A stretch of DNA of 15,560 nucleotides, taken from positions 1 through 15,560 of the forward strand of contig URGF01000039.1 in the NCBI GenBank assembly GCA_900547285.1, in the 5' to 3' direction. Positions 5,987 to 15,537 of the stretch are shown here, piece after piece. Made by a program: the position numbers and the translations under genes. The notes under the pieces were generated by a model, which saw nothing but the letters and a program-made list of their open reading frames with translations, was not told the DNA's origin and made no database searches. The DNA comes from an uncultured Collinsella sp. (GTDB lineage Bacteria > Actinomycetota > Coriobacteriia > Coriobacteriales > Coriobacteriaceae). The first letter of the stretch is position 1. Each line of letters starts with the position of its first letter.

Positions 5987-6298
5987 GTGTTTCAGATAGC
6001 CGATCTGCTCGCTATCGTTGCAGGCGCCATCGCGGGCGCAATTGCCTTCCTTCCCTTTGTCTTTACGCTCAAGCCGGTTCTTGACGATAAGCAGAATGCG
6101 GACATGCTCAAGGGTATGGTGAGTCTGGCGGTCTCGGCAATCGCCCTGCTCGTCTTTACCTTGGTTGTGTTTGTGTTGTTCGGAGAGGCATTTCGCATGT
6201 TCCTCCTGGGCGAGGCGATCGGCTTCGTGGCCTTTATGGCCGCCTGCGCGGTTCGCGTCGCCAAGGCGCTGCGAGATCCTCATGAGGTCGAAAGGTAA
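5987..6298 (+). CDS. Small three-helix membrane protein in the AtpI position
   Basis: The 103-residue hydrophobic protein has three likely membrane helices (about 5-27, 42-65 and 70-92) and a basic/acidic C-terminal tail (RVAKALRDPHEVER). First place in the atp operon, 3 nt before atpB, is where AtpI usually sits; AtpI assists c-ring assembly and cation supply. Sequence similarity to AtpI is not obvious by eye, so the name rests on position and topology. I prefer the GTG at 5987, with GAGG (5977-5980) 6 nt upstream. A GTG at 5975 would add four residues, but AAGGA then lies only 2 nt from the start. It is shorter than E. coli AtpI (about 126 residues, four helices). It could be a lineage-specific operon protein. 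Confidence 0.65.
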   Translation: MFQIADLLAIVAGAIAGAIAFLPFVFTLKPVLDDKQNADMLKGMVSLAVSAIALLVFTLVVFVLFGEAFRMFLLGEAIGFVAFMAACAVRVAKALRDPHEVER

Positions 6299-6301
6299 GT
6301 C

Positions 6302-7105
6302 GTGGAAATTTTTGAAAAGCTGCCTGATGAGATTAATCATCTGGTCAGCGAGTTCAGCTCCACCCCTGTCGTGGGCGATCTGAGCTGCGGCATCACGCAG
6401 TACTCGTTTTGGCTGATCGTCTCCACGATCGTGCTCCTGATCGTCCTGGCCGTGTTCAAGAAGAAGCAGACCCTGGTTCCCAAGGGCTTCTTCGTCAACG
6501 GTTTCGAGTACATCATCGAGTACGTCGAGAACGATATCGGCAAGGGTGTCGTGGGTGAGAACTGGAAGAAGCACTTCCCGTTCCTGTGCTCGCTTTTCCT
6601 GTTCATCCTGATCAATAACATGATCGGCCTGATCCCGGGAATGAAGCCCGGCACCGGCGCAATCGGCTCCACCGCCGCACTCGCCATTTTCGCCTTCGTG
6701 TACTTCATCTACTACGGATGCAAGGCTCACGGCGTGATCGGCTACATCAAGAGCCTCGCCCCGCAGGGCGTGAGCTTCCCGATGAACGTGCTCGTGTGGG
6801 TCGTCGAGCTTTTCTCGACCTTCCTGCGCCTCATCACGCTTGCCGTCCGTCTGTTCTGCAACATGTTCGCAGGACACGTGGTCATGGGCTCGTTCGCCAT
6901 CATGGCGAGCATGTTCATGCAGCCGCTGCTTCAGCAGGTTTCCGCGGCCCACGCCGTCGGCGCCCTGCCTTCGCTGGCCTGGCTTGCCATCCTCATCCTG
7001 ATCTATGCGATCGAGCTTGTGGTCGGCGCCATCCAGGCTTACGTCTTCACGGTCCTTACCGCCGTGTATGTCTCCGAGGCAGAGGAGGTCGCGGAGGAGG
7101 AGTAG
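6302..7105 (+). CDS. atpB: F-type ATP synthase subunit a
   Basis: Subunit a forms the two proton half-channels beside the c-ring in Fo. The 267-residue polytopic protein shows helices near 34-53, 93-115, 122-140 and 225-256. The diagnostic segment is TLAVRLFCNMFAGH (179-192), in which Arg183 is the essential stator arginine (E. coli R210). ELVVGAIQAYVFTVLTAVY (239-257) is the last-helix signature with its conserved Gln at 245. The PGTGAIGSTAALA block (116-128) also fits the family. It starts at GTG 6302, with AAAGG (6291-6295) 6 nt upstream, and has a very acidic C-terminal tail. The gap to the preceding gene is 3 nt, so the two are translated together. Confidence 0.95.
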   Translation: MEIFEKLPDEINHLVSEFSSTPVVGDLSCGITQYSFWLIVSTIVLLIVLAVFKKKQTLVPKGFFVNGFEYIIEYVENDIGKGVVGENWKKHFPFLCSLFLFILINNMIGLIPGMKPGTGAIGSTAALAIFAFVYFIYYGCKAHGVIGYIKSLAPQGVSFPMNVLVWVVELFSTFLRLITLAVRLFCNMFAGHVVMGSFAIMASMFMQPLLQQVSAAHAVGALPSLAWLAILILIYAIELVVGAIQAYVFTVLTAVYVSEAEEVAEEE

Positions 7106-7229
7106 TCTTCCGTTCGCGCCTTAAAGGTAAGGCAATTCGTTAAACCGCCGGTGCCCGTACCCATGGAGCCCGGCAGTTATAAAAAGGTTATCCTGCGTGA
7201 AATAAGACACGCACGACAAAGGAGGAATC
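7106..7229 (+). other. Intercistronic spacer with hairpins between atpB and atpE
   Basis: This 124-nt gap is the largest inside the atp operon. It holds a perfect 6-bp stem with a tetraloop (GCCTTA 7118-7123, AAGG, TAAGGC 7128-7133) and a second stem, GCCGG 7147-7151 with CCGGC 7170-7174. A very strong AAAGGAGG (7218-7225) then precedes atpE. A spacer with a strong ribosome-binding site before atpE fits the need for many c subunits per complex. RNA processing or stabilisation by the hairpins is inference. Confidence 0.45.
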
Positions 7230-7424
7230 GTGGGAGTTATCGGTTACGGTCTCGGTGTTATCGGCGCTGGTCTTGCTATCGGCCTGTCTGCTCTGGGTGC
7301 TACGGGTGCTATGGCCCGTCAGCCTGAGGTCCAGGGCCGCGTGTTCACCGTCTTCATCATGGGCTCCGCTTTCGGCGAGGCTCTGGCTCTGATCGGCTTC
7401 GTTGTCGCGCTGATCGTTAAATAG
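7230..7424 (+). CDS. atpE: F-type ATP synthase subunit c, unusually short
   Basis: This is the c-ring proteolipid that carries ions through Fo. At 64 residues it is two helices (about 3-29 and 36-63) joined by the polar ARQPE loop (29-33) that contacts F1. The ion-binding carboxylate is Glu50 in SAFGEALALIG. Helix 1 lacks the Gln, and helix 2 lacks the Ser/Thr and Tyr, that make the Na+ site in sodium-type rings, so H+ coupling is most likely. Typical length is about 75-85; here almost nothing precedes helix 1. The start is forced: an in-frame TAA at 7203-7205 lies upstream, and GTG 7230 is the only start before helix 1, 4 nt after GGAGG. atpF follows after 15 nt. Confidence 0.93.
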   Translation: MGVIGYGLGVIGAGLAIGLSALGATGAMARQPEVQGRVFTVFIMGSAFGEALALIGFVVALIVK

Positions 7425-7439
7425 CACGGAGCGTCAAGT

Positions 7440-8042
7440 ATGAATCTTTCATCCCAGAAGAGCGCGATCGCACTCTCCGCGTCCGCGGCCGCGCTGCTCA
7501 TGCCGGTTTCCGCGTTCGCCGAGGACGGCGCCGCCGGTGCGGACATCCTCATCCCTAAGATGGCGGAGTTCATCCCGGCGCTTATCGCCTTCCTGATTAT
7601 CTGGATCGTGCTGGCCAAGGTCGCCCTGCCGGGCATCATGAAAACCATGGAGGAGCGCGGCAAGAAGATCGAGGAGAGCCTCGACGAGGCCGAGAAGACC
7701 AAGCAGGAGGCTATCGCCAAGCGCGCTGAGTCCGACTCGATCGTCACCGACGCCCGTCGTCAGGCTGCCGACATCGTTCTCGAGGCCCGTAAGGACGCCG
7801 AGTCCGAGCGTGCCCGTATCATCGAGGCTGCTCACAAGGAGGCCGAGGAGATCATCGCCAAGGCCCATACGACCGTCGAGGACGAGCGCAAGTCCATCTA
7901 CGCCGGTGCCGCGAGCTCCATCGCCGACCTGTCCGTTGCCGTCGCCACCAAGATCGTGGGCGAGGCACTCGAGGACGATGCCGAGCAGAAGAAGCTCATC
8001 GAGCGCTACATCCAGGAAGCAGGTAGCCTGAATGCCGACTAG
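7440..8042 (+). CDS. atpF: F-type ATP synthase subunit b with an N-terminal signal-like segment
   Basis: Subunit b is the peripheral stalk that anchors F1 to subunit a. The 200-residue protein has a membrane helix (about 44-65) and then a long charged coiled coil (about 66-170), as expected. Unusually, an extra N-terminal stretch reads like a secretion signal: a Lys at 7, a hydrophobic Ala/Leu core (9-21) and a signal-peptidase-like SAFA site ending at 27, before the acidic EDGAAGAD. The start at ATG 7440 is supported by GGAG (7428-7431), 8 nt upstream; internal ATGs at 7500 and 7560 have no ribosome-binding site. The 3' end overlaps atpH by 11 nt, which implies translational coupling. The family call is firm; cleavage of the N terminus is inferred. 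Confidence 0.93.
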   Translation: MNLSSQKSAIALSASAAALLMPVSAFAEDGAAGADILIPKMAEFIPALIAFLIIWIVLAKVALPGIMKTMEERGKKIEESLDEAEKTKQEAIAKRAESDSIVTDARRQAADIVLEARKDAESERARIIEAAHKEAEEIIAKAHTTVEDERKSIYAGAASSIADLSVAVATKIVGEALEDDAEQKKLIERYIQEAGSLNAD

Positions 8043-8508
8043 CCGCTATCAGGACAAGGTGCTCGAGACCTACGCGCGTTCCCTTTTGGAAGCCGCCAAG
8101 GCCGAGAACCATGTGTTCGAGGACCTCGAGATGATCGAGCGCTTGGCTTCTGCCAGCCCCGAGATCATCGCCGTGCTCGACACCATGTCCAAGCGCGACC
8201 AGCTCGACCTTCTTCCCAAGGTGGCAGCTGCCTTTAAGTATGTTGCCGAGGAAGACGAGGATGTAGTGGGCGTGACCGTCACCACGGCGATCCCGCTCGA
8301 CGACGAGCTGCGTCAAACCATCACTAAGAAATGCGAGCAGGACTTCGGCCGCAAGGTATTCCTTATCGAGCAGGTCGACCCGTCTATCGTGGGCGGCCTG
8401 GTGCTCGAGGCCCGCGGCGAGCGTCGTGACATTTCCGTCAAGACGCAGCTGCGCATCGCGCAGGAGACCCTCGCAAACTCTGCTAATTCGTACGGAGGTG
8501 AAGCCTAA
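8032..8508 (+). CDS. atpH: F-type ATP synthase delta subunit, shortened
   Basis: Delta (OSCP) links the b stalk to the top of the F1 alpha subunits. The 158-residue product begins like the family ([19 protein letters not shown], 5-23). It ends with the diagnostic motif: [19 protein letters not shown], then [13 protein letters not shown]. Usual length is about 175-185. The missing part seems to be one helical hairpin of the N-terminal six-helix domain, since [15 protein letters not shown] follows very soon after AVLDTM. The ATG at 8032 lies inside the end of atpF. The TAA overlaps the atpA ATG as TAATG. Confidence 0.9.
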   Translation: MPTSRYQDKVLETYARSLLEAAKAENHVFEDLEMIERLASASPEIIAVLDTMSKRDQLDLLPKVAAAFKYVAEEDEDVVGVTVTTAIPLDDELRQTITKKCEQDFGRKVFLIEQVDPSIVGGLVLEARGERRDISVKTQLRIAQETLANSANSYGGEA

Positions 8509-10106
8509 TGTCCGAAACCCTCAATGCCCAGGATATCGCCAAGAAACTGCAGGAGCAGCTCACGAGCCTCTCCGCGACGGTCGATACGCATGAGGTTTCA
8601 ACGGTCGACGAGGTAGGCGACGGCATCGCGCGCGTCTCCGGCCTCAAGAGCGCCATGGCAGGCGAGCTTCTGGAGTTCAAGAGCTCCGATACCGGTGAGA
8701 CCGTCTTCGGCCTTGCCCAGAACCTTGACCGTGACGAGGTCGGCGCCGTTCTGTTCGGTGCCGTCGACTCCATCAAGGAAGGCGACGAGTGCCGCACCAC
8801 TGGCCGCGTTATGGATATCCCCGTGAGCCGTGCCATGCTCGGCCGCGTCGTCAATCCGCTCGGCCAGCCCATCGACGGCCTGGGCGACATCGTCGCTACG
8901 CACCGTCGCCCCATCGAGTTCAAGGCTCCCGGCGTCATCGATCGTACCCCGGTGTGCGAGCCGGTTCAGACCGGTCTGCTCGCTATCGACTCCATGGTGC
9001 CTATCGGCCGCGGTCAGCGTGAGCTCATCATCGGCGACCGTAAGACCGGTAAGACCGCCATCGCCATCGACGCTATCCTCAATCAGCGCGGCAAGGGCAT
9101 GGTCTGCATCTATGTTGCCATCGGCCAGAAGGCCTCCACGGTTGCCAACATCCGCGAGACCCTCGCTCAGCACGGTGCGCTCGACTACACCATCATCGTT
9201 TCGGCCACTGCTGCCGATTCCGCCCCTATGCAGTACATCGCGCCTATGGCCGGTGCCGCTATCGGCGAGTTCTTTATGTACAACGGCGAGGACGGCAAGC
9301 CCGCCGGCGAGACCAACCCCGGCGGCCACGTGCTCGTCATCTACGACGACCTGTCCAAGCAGGCTGTGGCCTACCGTCAGATGTCGCTGACGCTGCATCG
9401 TCCGCCCGGACGCGAGGCCTATCCTGGCGACATCTTCTACCTGCACTCTCGTCTGCTCGAGCGTGCCGTCAAGATGTCCAAGAAGAACGGTTACGGCTCC
9501 ATGACGGCACTGCCGATCATCGAGACCCAGGACGGCGACGTCTCGGCCTACATTCCGACCAACGTCATTTCCATTACCGATGGTCAGATCTACCTGCAGT
9601 CCGAGCTCTTCTTCCAGGGCCAGCGCCCGGCAGTCGACGTGGGCATTTCCGTGTCCCGCGTCGGTGGCGACGCGCAGACCAAGGCTATGAAGCAGGTCGC
9701 CGGCAACCTCCGTCTGGACCTCGCTTCGTACCAGGAGCTCGCCGGCTTTACGCAGTTCGGCTCCGACCTCGACGAGGCTACTCAGAAGCAGCTAACCCAT
9801 GGTGCCCGCATGACCGAGCTCCTGAAGCAGCCGCGTTACAAGCCGTTTGAGGTTGGCGAGCAGATCGTTACGCTGTTCGCTGGCAACGAGGGCTTCCTGG
9901 ATGACCTGGAGATCGCCGACGTGCTGCCTTTCCGTGCCGAGCTCATCGAGTACATGGACAATGGCTTTGGCTCGCTGCTCGACAAGGTTCGCGCCAAGAA
10001 GATCGATGATGACACCAAGGCTGAGCTCTTGCGCGTCATCGGCGACTTCAAGCAGCAGTTCATGGCCAAGCACCATTCGGATGTTTCTGGATCAGAGGAG
10101 AACTAA
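8508..10106 (+). CDS. atpA: F-type ATP synthase alpha subunit
   Basis: Alpha alternates with beta in the F1 hexamer and binds non-catalytic nucleotide. The 532-residue sequence shows the N-terminal delta-contact helix (about 1-25), the beta-barrel domain with [10 protein letters not shown], the P-loop GDRKTGKT (176-183), the Walker B segment [25 protein letters not shown], and the arginine finger Arg384 in SVSRVGG. Length is slightly above the usual 500-515, with a loose acidic C-terminal tail. GGAGGTG (8494-8500) lies 7 nt before the ATG, which overlaps the atpH stop by one base, so it is coupled to atpH yet also has a strong site of its own. No residue expected in the family is missing. Confidence 0.97.
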   Translation: MSETLNAQDIAKKLQEQLTSLSATVDTHEVSTVDEVGDGIARVSGLKSAMAGELLEFKSSDTGETVFGLAQNLDRDEVGAVLFGAVDSIKEGDECRTTGRVMDIPVSRAMLGRVVNPLGQPIDGLGDIVATHRRPIEFKAPGVIDRTPVCEPVQTGLLAIDSMVPIGRGQRELIIGDRKTGKTAIAIDAILNQRGKGMVCIYVAIGQKASTVANIRETLAQHGALDYTIIVSATAADSAPMQYIAPMAGAAIGEFFMYNGEDGKPAGETNPGGHVLVIYDDLSKQAVAYRQMSLTLHRPPGREAYPGDIFYLHSRLLERAVKMSKKNGYGSMTALPIIETQDGDVSAYIPTNVISITDGQIYLQSELFFQGQRPAVDVGISVSRVGGDAQTKAMKQVAGNLRLDLASYQELAGFTQFGSDLDEATQKQLTHGARMTELLKQPRYKPFEVGEQIVTLFAGNEGFLDDLEIADVLPFRAELIEYMDNGFGSLLDKVRAKKIDDDTKAELLRVIGDFKQQFMAKHHSDVSGSEEN

Positions 10107-10111
10107 GCCCC

Positions 10112-12474
<2,363 letters not shown>

Positions 12475-12477
12475 GTT

Positions 12478-12870
12478 ATGCGTATCCGCATCGTGTGCCC
12501 CGTGAGCTGCGCCTATGAGGGCGACGCTGCGTTTGTGTCGATTCCGTCCACGGATGGCGAGTTTGGCGTCCTACCCGCTCACTCCAGCGAGATCTGCACG
12601 ATCGACCGCGGTTACGTTCGCGTTTCCGATAAGGCCATGGGCACTGTCGACCACACGTTTGCCGTGGCCGGCGGCTATGCCCAGGTTGCGGACGATGTCG
12701 TGACCGTTCTCGCCGAGCGCGCTTGCGATTTGGCGACCGTCGATGCCGACAAGCTTAAAGCTGATATTCAAGGTTTTGAAGAGAAGCTGGGTAATTTGTC
12801 GGAGGATGATGCACGCCGCGCCTACCTCTATAATGAAATCGCATGGTGTAAGCTCAAGCTTGCCCAATAG
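12478..12870 (+). CDS. atpC: F-type ATP synthase epsilon subunit
   Basis: Epsilon is the F1 rotor-foot subunit that couples to the c-ring and inhibits wasteful ATP hydrolysis. The 130-residue protein has the N-terminal beta-sandwich, with the family signature TDGEFGVLPAHS (25-36) and the AVAGGYAQVADDVVTVLAE strands. A short C-terminal helical pair follows (about 88-130). The ATG lies 3 nt after the atpD stop, with GGGGGAGAAG just upstream inside atpD as its ribosome-binding site. It is the last gene of the operon; a strong terminator begins 36 nt later. Confidence 0.95.
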   Translation: MRIRIVCPVSCAYEGDAAFVSIPSTDGEFGVLPAHSSEICTIDRGYVRVSDKAMGTVDHTFAVAGGYAQVADDVVTVLAERACDLATVDADKLKADIQGFEEKLGNLSEDDARRAYLYNEIAWCKLKLAQ

Positions 12871-12906
12871 TCAAACGATTTAGCGTTCGACCATTTGCGA
12901 ACACAT

Positions 12907-12945
12907 CATGCCCGGGATGGCCCAGCCACCCCGGGCATGCTTTTT
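12907..12945 (+). terminator. Strong intrinsic terminator of the atp operon
   Basis: CATGCCCGGG at 12907-12916 pairs perfectly with CCCGGGCATG at 12930-12939. After one A-C mismatch the stem continues with TGG/CCA around a 5-nt loop. Five Ts follow at 12941-12945. This is the clearest intrinsic terminator in the window. Confidence 0.92.
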
Positions 12946-12958
12946 GAAAGGGTAGACC

Positions 12959-14242
12959 TTGGATATTATCCGCGTTGAGGGTGGCCACGCCATCGGAGGC
13001 TCCGTGCCCGTTTCGGGCGCCAAGAACTCCGCGCTCAAACTCATGGCGGCAACGCTTCTGGCGCCGGGCAAGACGACGCTGCAGAACGTGCCCGATATTT
13101 CCGATGTCCACGTGATGGGCAAGGTGCTCAAAGGCATGGGCGCTACGATCGATGTTCTCGACGAGCACACGCTCGAGATTGATACCTCTCAGGTCGATTC
13201 ATGGGAGGCCCCCTACGAGCTCGTTGCCAAGATGCGCGCTTCCACCGCCGTCATGGGACCCCTGCTGGGCCGCTTCCATCGCGCCAAGATCGCCATGCCG
13301 GGCGGCTGCAACCTGGGTGCTCGCAAGATCGATATGCACATTCTTGGTCTTGAGGCCCTGGGCGTTGAGTTCGATACCGCCCACGGTTACATCAACGCTA
13401 ATGCGCCCCAAGGTCTGCGCGGTACCACCGTCACGCTCGAGTTCGCCAGCGTCGGTGCGACCGAGAACCTCATCATGGCCTCTGTGCGCGCACAGGGCAC
13501 CACGGTTATCGATAATGCCGCCCGCGAGCCCGAGATCGTCGATCTCGCTAACATGCTCAACGAGATGGGCGCCAAGATTGTCGGCGCGGGCACGCCCGTC
13601 GTGACTATCGAAGGCGTGGAAGAGCTCCATCCCGTTACCCATCGCGTGGTGGGCGACCGCATCGAGGCCGGTACCTTTATCGTTGCCGGTGCGTTGATGG
13701 CCGACGATCGCGGTGTCGACGTCACGGGTTTTTGCCCCATTCACTTGGGCATGGTGCTCAAGAAGATGGAGCTCATGGGTATCGACTGCGAGCGCGTCGA
13801 AGATGGCGTCCATGTGAACCGTGCCGAGCGTATCAAGCCGGTCGACATCCAGACGCTTCCGTTCCCCGGTTTCCCGACCGACATGCAGGCGCAGATTATG
13901 GTGCTCTCCGCCCTTGCCGACGGCAGTTCCGTTATTACCGAAAACATCTTCGAGAATCGCTTTATGTTTGCCTCTGAGCTGGTGCGCATGGGTGCCGACA
14001 TTCGTATCGAGAGCCATCATGCCATGATTCATGGCGTCAAGGGCTTCTCGGGTGCACAGGTTACCTCGCCCGATCTGCGTGGCGGAGCGGCCCTCGTCGT
14101 AGCGGGCTTGATCGCCGACGGGACGACCGAGGTTTCGGCCATCCATCACATCAAGCGCGGCTACGAGCAGTTTGTCGAAAAGCTGCAGGCGCTCGGCGCG
14201 CATGTCGAGCATGCTACCGTCCCCGATCCCGTCATCTACTAA
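12959..14242 (+). CDS. murA: UDP-N-acetylglucosamine 1-carboxyvinyltransferase
   Basis: MurA transfers enolpyruvate from PEP to UDP-GlcNAc, the first committed step of peptidoglycan synthesis, in the cytosol. The 427-residue protein has the full signature set: SGAKNSALKLMAA with Lys22 and Asn23, the loop Cys117 in MPGGCNLGAR (Cys115 in E. coli, the fosfomycin target), FPGFPTDMQAQ with the catalytic Asp, and the terminal DLRGGAALVVAGL. Because the Cys is kept, the target-based fosfomycin resistance of Cys-to-Asp enzymes is not expected. The start is TTG 12959, chosen because GAAAGGG (12946-12952) lies 6 nt upstream and MDIIRVEGG fits the family start. It begins 13 nt after the atp terminator, with no room for a promoter between them. 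Confidence 0.95.
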   Translation: MDIIRVEGGHAIGGSVPVSGAKNSALKLMAATLLAPGKTTLQNVPDISDVHVMGKVLKGMGATIDVLDEHTLEIDTSQVDSWEAPYELVAKMRASTAVMGPLLGRFHRAKIAMPGGCNLGARKIDMHILGLEALGVEFDTAHGYINANAPQGLRGTTVTLEFASVGATENLIMASVRAQGTTVIDNAAREPEIVDLANMLNEMGAKIVGAGTPVVTIEGVEELHPVTHRVVGDRIEAGTFIVAGALMADDRGVDVTGFCPIHLGMVLKKMELMGIDCERVEDGVHVNRAERIKPVDIQTLPFPGFPTDMQAQIMVLSALADGSSVITENIFENRFMFASELVRMGADIRIESHHAMIHGVKGFSGAQVTSPDLRGGAALVVAGLIADGTTEVSAIHHIKRGYEQFVEKLQALGAHVEHATVPDPVIY

Positions 14243-14254
14243 TACAGGTTGCCT

Positions 14255-15508
14255 ATGTTTAATAAAAAGCCCCTCGCGGATACCACCGCCCGAAGACCCT
14301 CAACTGGTGCGCAGGCCAAGATCTACAGTCGCGATAACGTGGCTCGCTATTCCGAGCGCGCTCGTCAACGTCGTCGTAGCCACACGATTCGTCACGTCGC
14401 GCTCATTGTCGTGCTTGGCGTGCTGCTGAGTGCCACTACCGCTGCCGGCCTGTGGTTTGCCACCATTATGGGCAAGCTCGGCGATTCTAATGTCATTACC
14501 GACAATCTGCGTCGGGTTCTGGTTGACACCGATGAGGCAAAGGATCCGTTCTACGTGCTGCTTCTTGGCACCGACGGCCGTCCGGGCGAGGATACGTATC
14601 GTGCCGACTCGATTATCCTGGCACGCATCGACCCCACGCAAAAGCAGGCGACGCTCATTTCCGTTCCGCGCGACACCAAGGTCGAGTACAAGGGCGAGAC
14701 CATGAAGATCAACGCCTGCCATACCGTTGGCGGCGCCGAGGCCATGGTCGAGGCGGTTAACGAGCTGTGCGGTGTTCAGATTTCCCACTATGCCGAGGTC
14801 AGCTTCGACGGTATGCAGGCGCTGATTGATTCGGTTGGCGGTATCGACATTAACGCAACCGATGATGTTGACGACCCCGAGCACCTGGATATTAAGATTA
14901 CCGCTGGCCAGCAGCATATGGACGGTGCCACCGCCCTTACCTATGCCCGCTGCCGCTACACCTATGCCGACGGCGATTACACGCGCATGCGCCACCAGCG
15001 TCAGGTGCTTGGCGCCCTTGCCAACCAGATTCTCAATAACTTCGATGCCACGAAGATCTTTGGCCTGGTTAATTCGCTGTCCGATATGCTCGTAACCGAT
15101 ATGAGCGTTCAGGATATCGTGGCTACGGTCAACGCCATGCGCGGTATGGATGTCGACGGTATCTACTCGGCCAACCTGCCCTCGTACGCCGACGACAGCA
15201 CCATGATCGACGGTGTGAGCTACGTCTTTGTCTACGAGGACGAGCTCAAGGAAATGATGGAGCGCGTCGATGCCGGCAAGGATCCCAAGGGTCCCAACAC
15301 CATGGGTCTTTCCGACGGTTCCAGCTCTACGATCGGCGACCTGAACAACAACACGTCTGACGACTACGCAAACGGTACCGCAACCTCATCGGTCAGCTCT
15401 GACGATTCCGATGACTCAAGCGATTCAAGCGATTCAAGCGATTCAAGCGATTCGGACTACTACGAAGAGCCCACCGGCGACGGTAACGGCTACGAGGCCA
15501 ACTACTAG
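14255..15508 (+). CDS. LytR-CpsA-Psr (LCP) family cell-wall glycopolymer transferase
   Basis: LCP proteins move polyprenyl-phosphate-linked glycopolymers (teichoic acids, capsule or similar) onto peptidoglycan outside the membrane. The 417-residue protein has a basic cytoplasmic N terminus, one membrane helix (about 46-70) and the LCP domain (about 97-262). Its active-site pattern is visible: LLLGTDGRPGE with Asp107, YRADS (Arg116, Asp118), SVPRDT (Arg139, Asp140) and DYTRMRHQRQ (241-250). The external tail, about 350-417, is low complexity and ends in a Ser-Asp repeat, then a Tyr/Glu/Gly-rich end. I chose the ATG at 14255 (AGG at 14246-14248, 6 nt upstream) over an in-frame TTG at 14249. It lies 12 nt after murA, so the two are probably co-transcribed. 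The polymer attached cannot be told from sequence. Confidence 0.92.
   Translation: MFNKKPLADTTARRPSTGAQAKIYSRDNVARYSERARQRRRSHTIRHVALIVVLGVLLSATTAAGLWFATIMGKLGDSNVITDNLRRVLVDTDEAKDPFYVLLLGTDGRPGEDTYRADSIILARIDPTQKQATLISVPRDTKVEYKGETMKINACHTVGGAEAMVEAVNELCGVQISHYAEVSFDGMQALIDSVGGIDINATDDVDDPEHLDIKITAGQQHMDGATALTYARCRYTYADGDYTRMRHQRQVLGALANQILNNFDATKIFGLVNSLSDMLVTDMSVQDIVATVNAMRGMDVDGIYSANLPSYADDSTMIDGVSYVFVYEDELKEMMERVDAGKDPKGPNTMGLSDGSSSTIGDLNNNTSDDYANGTATSSVSSDDSDDSSDSSDSSDSSDSDYYEEPTGDGNGYEANY
15413..15457 (+). repeat. 9-bp tandem repeat encoding Asp-Ser-Ser in the LCP tail
   Basis: Four adjacent units (15413-15421, then three identical GATTCAAGC copies to 15448) are followed by a degenerate fifth (GATTCGGAC, 15449-15457). 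Each encodes Asp-Ser-Ser or Asp-Ser-Asp. The near-identical DNA, with TCA serine codons that look unusual beside the rest of the gene, suggests recent slippage expansion. Copy number may vary between strains. Confidence 0.85.
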
Positions 15509-15509
15509 A

Positions 15510-15537
15510 GTTACGGCGTTTTACCAAACGCCGTAAC
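15510..15537 (+). terminator. Perfect 12-bp hairpin after the LCP gene, without a T-tract
   Basis: GTTACGGCGTTT (15510-15521) pairs perfectly with AAACGCCGTAAC (15526-15537) around the loop TACC, directly after the LCP stop codon. No T-run follows on either strand. Position and stability fit the end of the murA-LCP transcript, by termination or as a 3' protective hairpin. Confidence 0.5.

Noticed and set aside
5927..6952. Long minus-strand open frame (341 codons) opposite the AtpI-like gene and atpB
   Set aside because: It is a mirror of the conserved atpB sequence and is His/Asp/Glu-rich, as antisense frames in GC-rich DNA tend to be. Similar long antisense frames opposite glpK, atpA, atpG and murA were dismissed for the same reason.
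7230..7424. Sodium-coupled ATP synthase
   Set aside because: The c subunit lacks the helix-1 Gln and the Ser/Thr and Tyr near the carboxylate that make the Na+ site, so H+ coupling is the simpler reading.
15413..15457. CRISPR-like or regulatory repeat
   Set aside because: The units are 9 bp, contiguous and in frame, with no spacers. They are a coding Ser-Asp repeat.
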